Of a stretch of 64,000 bases of DNA, positions 24,663-33,340 are shown one piece after another. A model generated the notes under the pieces. It saw only the letters and a list, made by a program, of their open reading frames with translations. It made no database searches and was not told where the DNA came from. Origin of the DNA: DASUPK01 sp963695805 (GTDB lineage: Bacteria > Actinomycetota > Thermoleophilia > Solirubrobacterales > 70-9). Made by a program: the position numbers and the translations under genes. The first letter of the stretch is position 1, and each line of letters opens with the position of its first letter. Location of the stretch: the NCBI GenBank assembly GCA_963695805.1, contig CAVOHV010000015.1, positions 248,001 through 312,000 of the forward strand, given 5' to 3'.

Positions 24663-25958
24663 ATGATGCACCACCCGAAGGAACGGCCGAACTCCCTGAG
24701 CAGGCGCAATTTCCTGCTGAAAAGCGCAGGTGCCGCCGTGGCCTTCTCCGCTGCTGGCCCCCTGCTCGCCGCCTGCGGCAACTCGACGAGTGTCCCCGAG
24801 AGCACCGGCGCGGGCGGCGAACTCCTCGGGCCGGGAGGCCTGCCGCTCGCGAGGCCCGACAGGCGCGTGACCCTGCCGCGTTGGGAGGATCCCATCGCGT
24901 CGGGGCTCCAGCCGGAGACAGGCGGGACGTTCACCGTCTTCAACTATCCCTCCTATCTCTACAAGAAGCTCCTCACCGAGTTCGGGGCCAAGTACGGCGT
25001 CGACGTCCAGTACACGCCGTTCGACAACGTCAACTCCGGACTCCAGCGGCTCGCCTCCGGAGCGGTCACGCCCGACGTAATGGAGATCACGCCGGACACG
25101 CTCGATATCGGCGTCGCCGGCAAGCTGATCAAGCCCCTGAACCTCGACTACATCCCGAACCTCCAGAAGAACATCTGGCCCGAGCTCGTCGACCCGTTCT
25201 ACGACGGCGAGTCGCGCTACACCGTTCCCTACACCGTCTACGCCACCGGCATCGCATGGCGGACGGACAGAATTAAAGAGGACATCGCCGGCATGAACCA
25301 GCCGTGGGACATCTTCTGGGAGTCTCAGGCGTACAAGGGCAAGGTGGCGCTTCTCTCCGAGAACCGGGAGACGATCGGCATGGCGCTCCTGCGCAAGGGG
25401 AACATGGACATCAACACCGAGGATTCCGCGCTCGTGAACCCGGCAGTGTCCGACCTCAAGGAGCTCTACGACATCGCCAACATCAAGGTGGGCGACCTCC
25501 AGTACCAGACGGTTCCGGAGGGGTCGAGTTGGCTCAACCAGGCGTGGTCGGGAGACATGATCGCGGGCTACATCTACTACCTCCCGAAGGGAACGCCGGC
25601 GAGCGCCCTCGCCTTCTGGAAGCCACCCCACGGCAAGGGGCCGATCCAGAACGACTGCTTCGCGATTTGCTCGACCACGAAGAAGCCGGTGCTCTCGCAT
25701 CTCTTCCTCAACTACCTCATCGACAACGGCGTCGCCTATGAGAACTTCGTCGCCTTCAACGGGTATCAGCCCCCGCTGAACGAGATCGACCCGAGCACCC
25801 TGGTGCAGAAGGGAGTCGTGCCCGAGAACCTGGCGGACAGCGTTCTGACGAACGATAATCTCGGGCCCGACTCGCTGCAGTACGGGACGCTCACGTCTCA
25901 GGGACAGCAGCTGTGGGAAGACGGCTACTCGAACTTCCTCGCGGGAGGAGGGAGTTGA
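24663..25958 (+). CDS. Spermidine/putrescine-type ABC transporter, substrate-binding lipoprotein (system 1)
   Basis: 431 residues. The leader carries a twin-arginine motif (SRRNFLLKS) followed by a lipobox (LLAAC), so export is probably by Tat and the protein is then lipid-anchored. The mature part is PotD/PotF-like: FTVFNYPSYLYKK, YTPFDNVNSGLQRL, PDVMEITPDTL, YTVPYTVYATGIAWR. ATG 24663 follows AGGAGGG. Three further transporter genes follow in order. The ligand is probably a polyamine or a related cationic amine, from family knowledge and the catabolic neighbours. Confidence 0.88.
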   Translation: MMHHPKERPNSLSRRNFLLKSAGAAVAFSAAGPLLAACGNSTSVPESTGAGGELLGPGGLPLARPDRRVTLPRWEDPIASGLQPETGGTFTVFNYPSYLYKKLLTEFGAKYGVDVQYTPFDNVNSGLQRLASGAVTPDVMEITPDTLDIGVAGKLIKPLNLDYIPNLQKNIWPELVDPFYDGESRYTVPYTVYATGIAWRTDRIKEDIAGMNQPWDIFWESQAYKGKVALLSENRETIGMALLRKGNMDINTEDSALVNPAVSDLKELYDIANIKVGDLQYQTVPEGSSWLNQAWSGDMIAGYIYYLPKGTPASALAFWKPPHGKGPIQNDCFAICSTTKKPVLSHLFLNYLIDNGVAYENFVAFNGYQPPLNEIDPSTLVQKGVVPENLADSVLTNDNLGPDSLQYGTLTSQGQQLWEDGYSNFLAGGGS

Positions 25959-25987
25959 CGGGTCCTGGGCGGGAGCGTTAGGGCGTC

Positions 25988-26890
25988 GTGTACCGGCGCT
26001 GGTTGTGGCCCGCTCTCGCGCTCCCGGGCGTTGTCTGGCTCGTTCTCCTCTTCATCGTTCCGTTCTATGCGGTCCTTGGGGTCGCGTTTGGAACGGTCGA
26101 CCCGGTCCTCTTCCAACCGGTTCCCATCTGGAATCCGCTCGAATGGAACGTGGGTTGGATCAACGAGGTCCTCGGTCGGCTCGCCCCGGGAGGAATCTGG
26201 TTCGACGTCGAGGTCAGGACGCTCCTTTACGTCCTCATCTCGCTGGCCCTCTGCCTGCTGATCGGGTATCCGGTCGCCTACTACACGGCCCGGCACGCGG
26301 GGAGGTGGAAGGGCGTCGTCCTGATCCTGATCATCCTTCCCCTCTGGATCAGCTACATGATGCGAATGCTCGCCTGGGTGAACCTCCTGCAGCAGGACGG
26401 CTGGGTGAACGACTTCCTGACGGCCACCCACGTGCTCAGCCAGCCGCGGGACTGGCTCGGCGGGAGCGCCTCGACGGTCATCCTCGCGCTCGTCTACGGC
26501 TACATCCCGTACCTCATCCTGCCACTCTTCGCCGCGCTCGATCGCATCGACCGCAGCCACCTGGAGGCGGCCCGTGACCTCGGTGCGAGCCGCTGGTACG
26601 CGTTTCGCAGGGTCACCCTCCCGCTCTCGAAAACCGGCATCCTGGGGGGCGCCGTCCTCATCACGCTACCGATGTTCGGCGACTACTTCACGCCGAACAT
26701 CGTCTCGGGCTCGCCGAAGACGTCGCTGATCGGCAACCAGATCGACCTCTACTTCCACGGCGGCCCGCAGCCGACGATCGGCGCCGCGCTCACGATCGTG
26801 CTTGCCGCCTTCCTGACGATCCTCATGCTCTACTACCTGCGGAGCATCCATCGCGCCCAAAGCGAGGGCGCGACGGTGGGGGCGCTGTGA
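25988..26890 (+). CDS. ABC transporter permease, PotB type (system 1)
   Basis: 300 residues with six hydrophobic segments; the cytoplasmic coupling loop reads EAARDLGASRWYAFRRVTLP, the EAA motif that touches the ATPase. It starts at GTG 25988 (MYRRWLWPALALPG). The last helix region is followed by a short tail, and its stop overlaps a GTG (GTGA) whose frame does not match the next permease (see the next entry). Confidence 0.9.
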   Translation: MYRRWLWPALALPGVVWLVLLFIVPFYAVLGVAFGTVDPVLFQPVPIWNPLEWNVGWINEVLGRLAPGGIWFDVEVRTLLYVLISLALCLLIGYPVAYYTARHAGRWKGVVLILIILPLWISYMMRMLAWVNLLQQDGWVNDFLTATHVLSQPRDWLGGSASTVILALVYGYIPYLILPLFAALDRIDRSHLEAARDLGASRWYAFRRVTLPLSKTGILGGAVLITLPMFGDYFTPNIVSGSPKTSLIGNQIDLYFHGGPQPTIGAALTIVLAAFLTILMLYYLRSIHRAQSEGATVGAL

Positions 26891-26953
26891 GCGACCGTTG
26901 CCGAGCCGCGAGCGAGGCCGCAACGGCCGCGAGCGAGGCCGCAGCCCTCGACC

Positions 26954-27841
26954 TTGGCCCGGTTGCGCGGCTGGTTCCGCAACCCATGGGGAAAGCCGCG
27001 CTTCCTGGTCGTCTTCACCTGGGCCTACATCCTGTGGTCGATCGTGCCGGTGGCGATCGCGGTGCTGTTCTCCTTCAATGCGACCCGCTCGCGCACGGTC
27101 TGGGAGGGCTTCTCGACACGCTGGTACTGGGGGGATCCAGTGGACTCGGTCTGGCACGACCCGACCCTTCGGCATTCTCTTGTTCAGAGCTTCAAGCTGG
27201 CGGGAGCGGACGTTCTCATCGCTGTCCCCATCGGGGTTTTGCTCGCCATCGGTCTCGCCCGCTGGCGCGGTCGCGGCGCCGGCACCTCCAACTTCATCAT
27301 GCTTTTTCCGTTGGTCACGCCCGAGATCGTCATGGGTGTGTCGCTCCTTCTCGTCTTCAGCCACATCTTCACCTTCGTTCAATTTGGAACCTTCGCCCAG
27401 ATCCTCGGCCACGTGACCTTCTCGATCTCCTTCGTGGTCGTGATCGTGCGCGGTCGTCTGTTCTCGATCGGCAGCCAGTACGAGGAGGCCGCCGCCGACC
27501 TCGGGGCCTCGCCGTTCGTCGCGTTGACGCGCGTCCTCCTGCCCTTGCTCACCCCGGCGATCGTCGCCTCGGCCGCCGTGGTGTTCGCGATCTCGGCCGA
27601 CGACTTCGTCATCAGTCAGTGGCTGTCAAGCGGCGGACCCACGGACACCGTCCCGATCCAGATCTACGCAGCGACGCGCGCCGCGCCGTTACCGTCTGTG
27701 AACGCGATCGCAACGATCATGATGGTGTCAACCCTCCTCATAGTCACGGCCGGCTTCCTCACCTGGCGCTTCTTCACGCGCGGAGAGCGCCGGGCGGGCA
27801 AGGCGGCGGAGGACATCGGCGGCGCCTTCAACCTCACTTAG
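26954..27841 (+). CDS. ABC transporter permease, PotC type (system 1), 5' end uncertain
   Basis: About 295 residues with six membrane segments and the EAA loop EEAAADLGASPFVALTRVLLP. The only start in frame is TTG 26954 or 26960, neither with a ribosome site. A GTG at 26887, overlapping the PotB stop in the usual coupled way, opens a different frame (MSDRCRAASEAATAASEAAALDL) that would join the permease if one base near 26954 were removed. The 5' stretch also holds an 18-base direct repeat (GCCGCGAGCGAGGCCGCA twice, 21 bases apart). So either the start is a weak TTG or there is a one-base frameshift. Confidence 0.82.
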   Translation: MARLRGWFRNPWGKPRFLVVFTWAYILWSIVPVAIAVLFSFNATRSRTVWEGFSTRWYWGDPVDSVWHDPTLRHSLVQSFKLAGADVLIAVPIGVLLAIGLARWRGRGAGTSNFIMLFPLVTPEIVMGVSLLLVFSHIFTFVQFGTFAQILGHVTFSISFVVVIVRGRLFSIGSQYEEAAADLGASPFVALTRVLLPLLTPAIVASAAVVFAISADDFVISQWLSSGGPTDTVPIQIYAATRAAPLPSVNAIATIMMVSTLLIVTAGFLTWRFFTRGERRAGKAAEDIGGAFNLT

Positions 27842-27854
27842 TTTCGGGAGACCA

Positions 27855-28994
27855 ATGGCACGCGGCGAAATCGAATTGAGCAAGCTGATCAAGCGGTTCA
27901 CCGAGATCACCGCGGTGGACGGCATCGATCTCCACATCCCGGATGGTGAGTTCTTCTCGCTCCTCGGGCCTTCTGGCTGCGGAAAGACGACCACTCTGCG
28001 AATGATCGCCGGCTTCGAGCAACCGACTTCCGGTGAGATCCTCTTGGACGGCACAGACGTTGCCTACACACCGGCTCACCTGCGCAACGTCAACACGGTG
28101 TTCCAGAACTACGCGCTCTTCCCGCACCTGAACGTCTACGACAACATCGCGTTCGGACTGAAGCGGGCGAAGCGGCCGAAAGCCGAGATCCGCGAGCGCG
28201 TCGGCAAGGCGCTTGAGCTCGTCCAGCTTCCGGGTTACGAGAGGCGCAAGTCCTCCCAGCTCTCGGGCGGGCAGCAGCAGCGCGTTGCCTTAGCGCGCGC
28301 TCTCATCCTCAACCCGGCCGTGCTCCTTCTGGACGAGCCGCTCGGCGCCCTCGATGCGAAGCTCCGCAAGGCCCTCCAGATCGAGCTCAAGTCGCTCCAG
28401 CAGGAGGTCGGCATCACGTTCCTCTACGTCACCCACGACCAGGAGGAGGCGCTCACGATGAGCGACCGCCTTGCGGTCATGAAAGACGGGCACATCGAGC
28501 AGATCGGGGGGCCTCAGGATGTCTACGAGGATCCCGAGACGCTCTACGTCGCCGACTTCCTCGGCGTGTCGAACCTCATGCAGGCCACCATCGTCAGTTC
28601 GGGCACGAGCGCCTGCCGCGTCGCGCTGGACGGCTACGAGCTCCAGACGCGCGGAACGGACCGCAACGTCACGGGGGAGGCGAAGATCGTCATCCGACCG
28701 GAGCGCATCGAGCTCGAAGAGCACGGGTCTGCGTCCGGGCCGAACCGCATCCCGGCCATGGTGGAGCGCGTCGTCTACGTGGGCCCGGCGATCCAGGTGA
28801 TCGTCCGGGCCGCCACCGGGGAAGCGCTCCAGGCGCTCGTTCAGAACACGGGCGGCGGAATCGCCTACGAGCAGGGCACCCCGGTGCAGCTCCACCTACC
28901 CGTGGACGCGCTGCGCGTCCTCCCTTCGGGCATCGGCGATGCGCCCTCCCTCAAGGGTGAGGAGCCGGATCCGGAGACTGTCGCCGCCAGCTGA
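27855..28994 (+). CDS. ABC transporter ATP-binding protein, PotA type (system 1)
   Basis: 379 residues: Walker A GPSGCGKTTT, Q-loop NYALFPHLNV, signature LSGGQQQRVALARAL, Walker B LLLDEPLGALD, switch His in YVTHDQEEAL, then a C-terminal TOBE domain (from about 280). ATG 27855 follows GGGAGACCA. It completes transporter system 1 and ends 86 bases before the convergent system 2. Confidence 0.93.
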   Translation: MARGEIELSKLIKRFTEITAVDGIDLHIPDGEFFSLLGPSGCGKTTTLRMIAGFEQPTSGEILLDGTDVAYTPAHLRNVNTVFQNYALFPHLNVYDNIAFGLKRAKRPKAEIRERVGKALELVQLPGYERRKSSQLSGGQQQRVALARALILNPAVLLLDEPLGALDAKLRKALQIELKSLQQEVGITFLYVTHDQEEALTMSDRLAVMKDGHIEQIGGPQDVYEDPETLYVADFLGVSNLMQATIVSSGTSACRVALDGYELQTRGTDRNVTGEAKIVIRPERIELEEHGSASGPNRIPAMVERVVYVGPAIQVIVRAATGEALQALVQNTGGGIAYEQGTPVQLHLPVDALRVLPSGIGDAPSLKGEEPDPETVAAS

Positions 28995-28996
28995 GC

Positions 28997-29080
28997 TCAG
29001 CGCGGCGCCTTGCCGAGCGCGGGCAGCGACTCATGGCCGTCGACCGGGATGACGCAAGCGGTCATGAACGAAGGCGCGGC
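28997..29080 (-). pseudogene. C-terminal scrap of a short-chain dehydrogenase
   Basis: On the minus strand 27 codons and a stop read AAPSFMTACVIPVDGHESL and PALGKAPR. The form SFMTG-VIPVDGG is the standard C-terminal end of SDR enzymes, with Cys and His replacing usual Gly residues. Nothing upstream in frame belongs to an SDR; the frame runs directly into the end of the PotC gene of system 2. This looks like the remains of a gene lost when one of the transporter operons arrived. Confidence 0.5.
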
Positions 29081-29928
29081 TAGTTCACCACCACGGCGCT
29101 TTCAGCCGGACCGACAGCGCCTCCCCCTCGAGAGCTGATCGACTCCTCGCGCGTCAGCCGGTGCGCCAGGTAGACGGGAATGATCGAGAGCAGGACGACG
29201 ATCACGGCGACGACGTTCACGATCGGCAGCTGGGCCGGCCTGAACAGGTTGCTGAAGATCCAGATCGGCAGGGTCTGCTCGCCCGCGCCGATCGTGAAGT
29301 TGGTGACGATGATCTCGTCGAAGGAGAGAGCGAAGGCGAGCAGGCCGCCCGCCACCAGCGCCGTCTGGATGCTCGGGAGGGTCACGAATCTCAGCGTCTG
29401 CCAGGTGTGAGCCCCGAGATCGGCCGAGGCCTCCTCGAGGTTGCCGGAGACCCTCCGCAGCCGCGCGATCACGTTGTTGTAGACGACGACGATGCAGAAG
29501 GTGGCGTGCCCCGCGATCACAGTCAGCAGGCTGAGGTCCACGCCGAGCACCTGCGTGAAGGTGTTGCTGAGTGCGAGTCCGGTTACCACTCCGGGTAGCG
29601 CGATCGGCAGAACGACGAGGAAGGAGATCGTCTCGCGGCCGAAGAACCGGAAGCGCGCCACCGCGAACGAGGCGAGGCTGCCGAGCAGGAGTGCGATCCC
29701 GGTTGCGACCGCGCCCACCCTGACCGACGTCCACAGCGCGTCGCGCGCCCCCTGATTGCCGACCGCCTCCCCGAACCACTTGGTCGTCAGGTCCGGTGGC
29801 GGCCACGCCAGGGAGTTGCCGCCGTTGAAGGCATAGATCGCGATCACGATCAACGGGATGTAGATGAAGGCGAGCGTGATCGCGACGCCGCCCCTCAGGA
29901 GGTTCCTGGTCGCGGGCGAGAGCCTCAT
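29080..29928 (-). CDS. ABC transporter permease, PotC type (system 2)
   Basis: 282 residues with six hydrophobic segments, opening MRLSPATRNLLRGGVAITL, and the EAA loop LEEASADLGAHTWQTLRFVTLP. ATG 29928 overlaps the PotB stop (ATGA). An open frame continues upstream into the PotB gene but is only its shadow. Last gene of the system 2 operon, which runs toward system 1. Confidence 0.9.
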   Translation of the reverse strand: MRLSPATRNLLRGGVAITLAFIYIPLIVIAIYAFNGGNSLAWPPPDLTTKWFGEAVGNQGARDALWTSVRVGAVATGIALLLGSLASFAVARFRFFGRETISFLVVLPIALPGVVTGLALSNTFTQVLGVDLSLLTVIAGHATFCIVVVYNNVIARLRRVSGNLEEASADLGAHTWQTLRFVTLPSIQTALVAGGLLAFALSFDEIIVTNFTIGAGEQTLPIWIFSNLFRPAQLPIVNVVAVIVVLLSIIPVYLAHRLTREESISSRGGGAVGPAESAVVVN

Positions 29929-30824
29929 AGGTGCTCGAACGCTCCGAGTCGCCTCGCGATCGCCAGGTAGATCACCATCACGATGATCGGCACCACGGCG
30001 AACGCCGATGCCAGCGGCAGGTTGTTGGTGTGCTGCGAGAAGATGACGTTGCCGATGAACTGCGTGTCCGGCGAGACCAACGTTGGCGTGATGTAGTCGC
30101 CGAGGGTCAGCGAGAAGGTGAAGATCGACCCGGCGACGATCGCCGGGAAGGCGAGCGGGAGGACCACGCTGCGGAAGGTCCGCCACGGGTTCGCCCCCAG
30201 GTCCTCCGAGGCGGAGATCATCGAGTTCGGGATTCGCTCCAGGCCCGCGTAGATGGGCAGGATCATGTACGGCAGCCACAGGTAGCTCTCCACGAGCCAG
30301 ACCGCCGTGGACCCGTATCCCGGACCGCTCACACCGATCGGGTCGAGAGCCCAGTCGATCACCCCGCCTGAGGCGAGCATGGTTTGCCACGCATAGACCT
30401 TGACCAGGTAGAAGGACCAGAGCGGCATCAGGATCGCCACCACCAGCAGGCCCTTAGCCCGTGGGCTCGCCACCTTCGCCATGTAGAAGGCGACCGGGAA
30501 GGCGAGGAGCGCATCGGTCAGCGTCGCCGCCGCGGCGATCCCAACGGTCCGTACGGCGACGTCCTTGTAGACCGACTGGTCGAGCAGCTCCTTGTAGTTG
30601 TCGAGGGTGAAGCTCTTCTGGAGTTCGCCGCTGATCGCACTGACCCCCCAGAAGGAGGCGATCAGCAGGACGGCGAGGGACCCGAGATAGCCGATCACCA
30701 GCCACGCGATCGGTCCGCTCAGCAGCGACCCGACCTGGAGGCCAGGGCGGCCGTGGAAGAGGTCGGCGAGCCTGCGGCCCACCGACCTCTTCTCGGCGCC
30801 GGCGCTTACGCCGGCGGCTTCCAC
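29925..30824 (-). CDS. ABC transporter permease, PotB type (system 2)
   Basis: 299 residues: a short charged N-terminus, then six membrane segments; the EAA loop is ISASEDLGANPWRTFRSVVLP. It starts at GTG 30824, 36 bases after the binding-protein stop. Conserved features LPYMILPIYAGLERIP and SLTLGDYITPTLV fit the polyamine-type permeases. Confidence 0.9.
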   Translation of the reverse strand: MEAAGVSAGAEKRSVGRRLADLFHGRPGLQVGSLLSGPIAWLVIGYLGSLAVLLIASFWGVSAISGELQKSFTLDNYKELLDQSVYKDVAVRTVGIAAAATLTDALLAFPVAFYMAKVASPRAKGLLVVAILMPLWSFYLVKVYAWQTMLASGGVIDWALDPIGVSGPGYGSTAVWLVESYLWLPYMILPIYAGLERIPNSMISASEDLGANPWRTFRSVVLPLAFPAIVAGSIFTFSLTLGDYITPTLVSPDTQFIGNVIFSQHTNNLPLASAFAVVPIIVMVIYLAIARRLGAFEHL

Positions 30825-30860
30825 GGCCCGTTAGTCATGAGTCGATGACGGCCAGCGACA

Positions 30861-32117
30861 TCAACCCTTGATCTCGGTCCACGCCGAGACCCAGTCGTTG
30901 TAGTCCTTGCAGACGTCCCCGCGGTCGTCACCGCAGGCCGCAAGGGGGGTGTTCCAGTAGTACACGCGCTTCCAGAACTCCGGATCCGCTGCGTGGTAGT
31001 TGTCGCAGAACTTCGGATCCGGTGGCAGGCCCAGCGCCTTGTCGGCAGTGGCGATTTCGTTTGGCTCGCACGCCGTGCTCTGCGCGGGTGCCTCACCGAA
31101 CCACTGCATGACCTGCGCCTGTACCGGTGCGCTGGTGATGTAGTTCATCCACTTGTACATGCAATTCGGGTGCTTGGCCTCGGACGAGATCATCCAGGTG
31201 TCCGACCACCCGGTTGCACCCTCTGTGGGAACGAAGCCCGTGTCGGCGCCAGGCGCCTTCACCGGCTGGTCGTCGGCGAGCAACGTGAAGTACTGGTACT
31301 GCCACGTCGTGCCGACCTGGTCGTCACCGCTCGTGAACAGGTTGATCTGCTTCAGGTACGAGGACCAGTAGTCGCCGACGTACGGATGCTGCTGCTTGAG
31401 CAGATCCACGGCGGCGTTGAACTGGTCTTCGTCCAGCTCATAGGGATTGTCGATCCCGAGATCCGGCTGGTGTGCCTTCAGGTACACAGCCGCATCGGCT
31501 ATGTAGATCGGGTCGTCGTAGACGCTGATGTGACCCGCGTACTTCTTCGCCTGGTTCGGATCGAGAATCACCGACCAGGACGTCGGGTCGGGCTGCACGT
31601 CGTCCGTCCTCCACATCAGCAGGTTCGCCCCACGCCCGTGCGGAATCCCGTAGTTGGTCCCGTCGAACGTGTTGTAGGGCTGGTCCTTGAGGTCGTCGAA
31701 GATCGTCTTGTAGTTCGGGACGAGATCGACATTGACTGGCGAGACATCGCCACCATCCACGAGGCGGGCGGTTGCGTTGCCCGAGGCGGACACGCCGTCG
31801 TATTGACCGGTCCGCATCAGATCGACCATCTGGTCCGACGTATCGCCGATCTTGACGTTCGTCTGACAGCCGGTCTCCTGCTCGAACGGCGTCACCCAGT
31901 CGACGCCCTTGGTGACCGTGCCGTCCTCGCAGTAGCTGGCCCAGCAGATGATGTTCAGCTCACCCTCGCCTGCACCGACGCTGGTCAGCTCCTTACCAGT
32001 GCTACTACCTCCGTTGTCATCACTACCGCCACAGCCTGCGATCACCAACATCACGGCGGCGAGCCCAGCGACTATCGCCGCAGGAACCCAGGTTGGATGA
32101 GCTCTAATTCGGCTCAA
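30861..32117 (-). CDS. Spermidine/putrescine-type ABC transporter, substrate-binding lipoprotein (system 2)
   Basis: 418 residues with a Sec-type lipobox (MLVIAGC) followed by a Gly/Ser/Asp linker. The mature domain (ELNIICWASYCEDGTVTKG, YDGVSASGNATARL, YGIPHGRGANLLMWR) is of the PotD-like group with several Cys residues. TTG 32117 is preceded by AGGAG and lies inside the last codons of the ATPase gene, overlapping it by 14 bases. It differs clearly from the system 1 binding protein in export route and sequence, so the two systems probably carry different ligands. Confidence 0.88.
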   Translation of the reverse strand: MSRIRAHPTWVPAAIVAGLAAVMLVIAGCGGSDDNGGSSTGKELTSVGAGEGELNIICWASYCEDGTVTKGVDWVTPFEQETGCQTNVKIGDTSDQMVDLMRTGQYDGVSASGNATARLVDGGDVSPVNVDLVPNYKTIFDDLKDQPYNTFDGTNYGIPHGRGANLLMWRTDDVQPDPTSWSVILDPNQAKKYAGHISVYDDPIYIADAAVYLKAHQPDLGIDNPYELDEDQFNAAVDLLKQQHPYVGDYWSSYLKQINLFTSGDDQVGTTWQYQYFTLLADDQPVKAPGADTGFVPTEGATGWSDTWMISSEAKHPNCMYKWMNYITSAPVQAQVMQWFGEAPAQSTACEPNEIATADKALGLPPDPKFCDNYHAADPEFWKRVYYWNTPLAACGDDRGDVCKDYNDWVSAWTEIKG

Positions 32118-33225
32118 TTTCCTTCTCCTCTCCCTTTACGGCGACGGTCTGATCCGCTCGCCATCCGATTTTGATTTTCCGGCCGCGCTGGTCCTGGACC
32201 TCGGCTGAGGTTGTCTCCAGGTTCTGGCGGACGACTTGAAGCTCCCCCCCTGATTCGAGATCGACCAGATACCGAGTCACCATGCCCGCGTAGGAGACGT
32301 CCTTGATGGTCCCCTCCTCGACGTGCATGCCGCTCGGCACCTGTCCGTTCTCGACGATGAAGATCTTCTCCGGGCGCACCGTGAACCGCCGCCCGTCACG
32401 CTCAAGGAGGTTCGACACCCCGACGAATCCCGCCACGAACGCGTTCTGCGGCCGCTCGTAGATCTCCGTCGGCGGACCCACCTGCTCGATGCCGCCGTCG
32501 TTGAAGACCGCGATCCGGTCGGACATAGTCAGGGCCTCCTCCTGGTCGTGGGTCACGTAGATGAACGTGATCCCGACCTCCGCCTGGATCGAGTTGAGCT
32601 CGACCTGCATCTGCTCGCGCAGCTTCAGGTCGAGTGCGCCGAGTGGCTCGTCGAGCAGCAGCACCCTCGGCTCGTTGACGATCGCCCGCGCCAGCGCGAC
32701 GCGCTGCTGCTGTCCGCCGGAGAGCTGGTTTGGCTTGCGTTGCTCATAGCCCGCCAGACGCACCGTGGCGAGCGCCTCGGAGGCCCGACGACGGCGCTCC
32801 TCCTTGCCCACCCGCTTCACACGCAGCCCGTACTCGACGTTCTCGCCGACGGTCATGTGTGGGAAGAGGGCGTAGTCCTGGAAGACCGTGTTGACGGAGC
32901 GGTCGTAGGGCGGCTCGCCGGTCACATCCCGGCCCGCCAGCTCGACGGTCCCGGTGTCGGGTTCCTCAAACCCGGCGATCATCCGCAGCGTGGTGGTCTT
33001 GCCCGACCCGGAGGGTCCGAGCAGCGTGAAGAACTCCCCCCGTTTCACCTCGAGGTCGAGCGAGTCGACGGCGACGACGTCGCCGTAGCGCTTGCTCACC
33101 CCGACGAGGCGCACGTCCGCTTGCTCGGCGCTAGATCCCGGGCCGGGCTCTGTCTCACTGCTTGCGGGCGTAGCGGCTACGCCGCCTCCTTCTCCTCGGT
33201 CGATCAGGGCGTCAGGTGTGCGCAC
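32104..33225 (-). CDS. ABC transporter ATP-binding protein, PotA type (system 2)
   Basis: 373 residues: Walker A GPSGSGKTTT, Q-loop DYALFPHMTV, signature LSGGQQQRVALARAI, Walker B LLLDEPLGALD, YVTHDQEEAL, and a C-terminal TOBE domain. The first 38 residues are a Pro/Glu/Ser-rich extension not usual in the family, so the true start may be later. It is the first gene of system 2 (order A-D-B-C, against D-B-C-A in system 1). Confidence 0.92.
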   Translation of the reverse strand: MRTPDALIDRGEGGGVAATPASSETEPGPGSSAEQADVRLVGVSKRYGDVVAVDSLDLEVKRGEFFTLLGPSGSGKTTTLRMIAGFEEPDTGTVELAGRDVTGEPPYDRSVNTVFQDYALFPHMTVGENVEYGLRVKRVGKEERRRRASEALATVRLAGYEQRKPNQLSGGQQQRVALARAIVNEPRVLLLDEPLGALDLKLREQMQVELNSIQAEVGITFIYVTHDQEEALTMSDRIAVFNDGGIEQVGPPTEIYERPQNAFVAGFVGVSNLLERDGRRFTVRPEKIFIVENGQVPSGMHVEEGTIKDVSYAGMVTRYLVDLESGGELQVVRQNLETTSAEVQDQRGRKIKIGWRADQTVAVKGEEKEIEPN

Positions 33226-33340
33226 CGTACAACGCCCACCGGTGCGACCCTAGGTATATCCGAGCGTTGCCCTGCCTCGCTAGGCCAGCATGGCCAATCT
33301 TTGCCGCGCGGCTTGTACTTCCCGACTGCGCCGCTTGGGC

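Noticed and set aside
26887..27879. A 330-codon frame starting at the coupled GTG 26887
   Set aside because: After about 23 codons it becomes an Arg/His-rich shadow of the permease; only its first part might belong to the permease, through a frameshift.
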